Positions 5,924 through 7,026 of a stretch of 7,026 nucleotides of DNA are shown piece by piece. The stretch spans positions 1 to 7,026 of the forward strand of contig RPOS01000241.1 in the NCBI GenBank assembly GCA_003820635.1, given 5' to 3'. How positions within the stretch are numbered: the first letter of the stretch is position 1; every line of letters starts with the position of its first letter. Under the pieces are notes generated by a model. The model had not been told where the DNA came from. It saw nothing but the letters and a program-made list of their open reading frames with translations, and ran no database searches. The translations under genes were made by a program, and so were the position numbers. The DNA comes from Verrucomicrobiaceae bacterium. GTDB taxonomy: Bacteria; Verrucomicrobiota; Verrucomicrobiae; Verrucomicrobiales; Akkermansiaceae.

Positions 5924-6243
5924 TTTGTCCCTCCGTCGTATGGCTTCCCCAAGTTAGAAACAATCAACAAGTCGGATACGTCGCGGCCTTCAACAGTAAC
6001 ATCGGCCAAGAAGTAGCCCCACTTGCTTACCTTGTGCGTGGTGATTGTTACTTCTTTTCCCTCAACCAATCCTCGCAAAAAATCACGCGCAGCGGCGTAT
6101 CCTGGCTGAGTACGCTCAGGCGTATCAACGCGAGTCAAACGCAGTCGCTGCATGATCTGCACCTTGAACCCTAAATCAACTAACGCATCTACGGTGTCAC
6201 CATCCACTACGTTTGTCACTCTGGCTTTGTACTGGTAGTTCAT
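5920..6243 (-). CDS. Staphylococcal-nuclease-like (SNase/thermonuclease) domain protein (107 aa)
   Basis: A single SNase (OB-fold) domain fills the protein. VVDGDTVDA (12-20) supplies the metal ligand Asp16 (Asp21 of S. aureus nuclease). RLRLTRVDTPER (33-44) supplies Arg35, Asp40, Thr41 and Glu43, equivalent to the catalytic Arg35, Asp40, Thr41 and Glu43. The C-terminal SDLLIVSNLGKPYDGGTK (90-107) matches the family's closing helix and phage-type PYDGG tail. The block that normally reads K-Y-G-R here reads K-W-G-Y (74-77), so the equivalent of catalytic Arg87 is Tyr77. If active, it would cut nucleic acids in a Ca-dependent way in the cytoplasm, since there is no signal peptide. With Arg87 missing, weak activity or nucleic-acid binding is more likely. 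The Shine-Dalgarno is GAGGTG, four bases before the ATG. Both ends have ATGA overlaps. Confidence 0.92.
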   Translation of the reverse strand: MNYQYKARVTNVVDGDTVDALVDLGFKVQIMQRLRLTRVDTPERTQPGYAAARDFLRGLVEGKEVTITTHKVSKWGYFLADVTVEGRDVSDLLIVSNLGKPYDGGTK

Positions 6244-6548
6244 TTCTCACCTCTTGCTCGGATGGATACAGCGCAGTTATATGCAAAATTCATTGGGTTG
6301 CTACTTTGCTTTGCATATTTATCACACACTTCCGCACACGCCTCGCGTTCGGCCTTGACGCCGCCATCCCACCCGCACCGATAACATTCGGCAATTTCAA
6401 ACGCCCTGTGCTCACGCTCGGCAGCAGCGACAAGGGCAGCGAAGCGTTCAAGCAATTCGGGAAGCCGACCACTTGTGTAAGTCATTCCTAAAGAGTTGGA
6501 TTCAAACCCAGCATCCCGCGCCATAGCAATGATGTCATTGCGGTTCAT
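6240..6548 (-). CDS. Mosaic phage protein with 'ALVAAAERE' and 'AEREACAEVC' modules (102 aa)
   Basis: It starts MNRNDIIAMARDAGF, a beginning shared by many small phage proteins of unknown function. It continues with the helical LLERFAALVAAAERE (32-46), a CYRC pair (55-58), AEREACAEVCDKYA (66-79) and ends NCAVSIRARGEK. These are recurrent building blocks of early-region phage proteins in proteobacterial phages; none has an assigned function that I know. Cys55, Cys58, Cys71 and Cys75 could bind a metal, but spacing does not match a specific finger. The Shine-Dalgarno is weak (GGGA nine bases upstream) and both ends use ATGA overlaps. It shares the CAEVC(D/E) piece with the partial gene two places upstream. 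Confidence 0.82.
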   Translation of the reverse strand: MNRNDIIAMARDAGFESNSLGMTYTSGRLPELLERFAALVAAAEREHRAFEIAECYRCGWDGGVKAEREACAEVCDKYAKQSSNPMNFAYNCAVSIRARGEK

Positions 6549-6691
6549 TTCAGTATTTCCCGTTCAAGTATCGAAACAGCGTTGTCAATCTGCTCAACCA
6601 AATACGATGGAAATGCAGGCTCACGGTACAGCCCAACAGCCTCAAGTGCCGACAACAAGCGCATGATGCGTAACAATTCTTCCTTGTTCAT
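6545..6691 (-). CDS. Small helical phage protein (48 aa)
   Basis: The product is MNKEELLRIMRLLSALEAVG ... SYLVEQIDNAVSILEREILK. I recognise the 'LLR.MRLLSALE ... P.YL.E.I..AV..LEREIL' pattern as a recurrent tiny phage protein without known function. The start at 6691 is preferred over an in-frame start at 6745 because AAGGAG lies eight bases before it and it forms an exact ATGA overlap with the upstream stop. The longer form would add 18 residues overlapping that gene. It is probably a two-helix protein, too short for a catalytic domain. It overlaps the next gene by ATGA. Confidence 0.8.
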   Translation of the reverse strand: MNKEELLRIMRLLSALEAVGLYREPAFPSYLVEQIDNAVSILEREILK

Positions 6692-7026
6692 GTGTTTTTC
6701 TCCTTCAGCTTGGCTTCGATTGCGCGGGTGTAAGCCACAATCCAAACGCGCAACAGTTCTCTGGCGGATATACGCACATGGGTTCTCGCAAGAAGATCAA
6801 TGATCTGGTCTAGTTGCTCAACACTCGGATCAACTTCCGTCAGCCCAACCCACTCGCGGCGGGGTGGGTGAGTGTAGAGGGGCTTCCAAGTAGGGCCGTA
6901 CTCTCCTTTCATCCAAGATATTGCGCCCTGTTCTATATCAGCCCACGCCACAGGATCCTGCTCCATCTCCTCCAGCCCCCGAGCACAGATCGCGCACAAC
7001 TTGGCCCTTTCGCAGACTTCCGCGCA
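6688..7026 (-). CDS. Mosaic phage protein with 'DPVAW ... PLYTHPPRREWVGLT' segment, 5' truncated by window edge
   Basis: The frame stays open to the right edge, reading CAEVCERAK before the TTG codon at 6999, so the true start lies outside and about 112 C-terminal residues are visible. The visible part begins with CAEVCERAKLCAICARGLEE, then QDPVAWADIEQGAISWMKGE and the segment W..KPLYTHPPRREWVGLTEVDP. It closes with a helical tail (SVEQLDQIIDLLARTHVRIS, then an Arg/Lys-rich end). 'PVAW ... PLYTHPP' is a widespread segment of early-region phage proteins of unknown function. The 50-residue tail looks like a separate helical domain joined to it. It overlaps the 48-aa gene by ATGA. Confidence 0.78.
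   Translation of the reverse strand, partial: CAEVCERAKLCAICARGLEEMEQDPVAWADIEQGAISWMKGEYGPTWKPLYTHPPRREWVGLTEVDPSVEQLDQIIDLLARTHVRISARELLRVWIVAYTRAIEAKLKEKNT

Noticed and set aside
6999..6999. TTG at 6999 as the true start of the rightmost - strand gene
   Set aside because: The frame stays open upstream and encodes CAEVCER, a motif repeated in a neighbouring gene, so coding almost certainly continues past the window edge.

Overview
The window is a piece of a tailed bacteriophage genome (Caudoviricetes), free or integrated. By eye the base composition is near 50% GC. Several small proteins are of kinds common in phages of Burkholderiales and other proteobacteria: an 'LLERFAALVAAAERE' module, a 'CAEVC' module and a 'PLYTHPPRREWVGLT' segment. 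A proteobacterial, probably betaproteobacterial, host is therefore a reasonable inference, but the sequence does not prove it. No integrase, repressor, tRNA, attachment site, CRISPR array or insertion sequence is visible, so lifestyle cannot be decided.

Layout. Positions 1-4207 are read on the + strand. They hold three large Ala/Gly/Gln-rich virion proteins of the internal or ejection type (the first cut by the left edge), followed by a compact lysis cassette: a small membrane/coiled-coil protein, an M15-family peptidoglycan endopeptidase (endolysin), and a 63-residue holin-like membrane protein. Positions 4211-7026 are read on the - strand as one packed run of nine small genes. In transcription order these are: a mosaic phage protein cut by the right edge, a 48-aa helical protein, a 102-aa 'AERE' protein, a staphylococcal-nuclease-like protein, a coiled-coil protein, a two-TM membrane protein, a DUF551-like protein, a DUF6378-like protein, and an HNH/homing-type endonuclease-like protein with an extra Cys-rich tail. 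The two arms converge with only three bases between stop codons.

Organisation. Coding density is essentially 100%, and no stretch over 300 bases lacks a gene. Nine of the thirteen same-strand junctions are exact 4-base ATGA overlaps, which points to translational coupling in two polycistronic units. The + arm looks like the end of the late (virion plus lysis) region. The - arm looks like an accessory or early operon whose promoter lies beyond the right edge.

The points most worth a second look are: the nuclease-like protein has Tyr where the catalytic Arg87 of staphylococcal nuclease should be; the endonuclease-like protein is a fusion of three separable modules; the lysis cassette has no recognisable outer-membrane spanin; and the convergent junction has no visible terminator. 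I see no clear candidate for a wholly new system. The least explained part is the adjacent coiled-coil/two-TM protein pair in the - operon.
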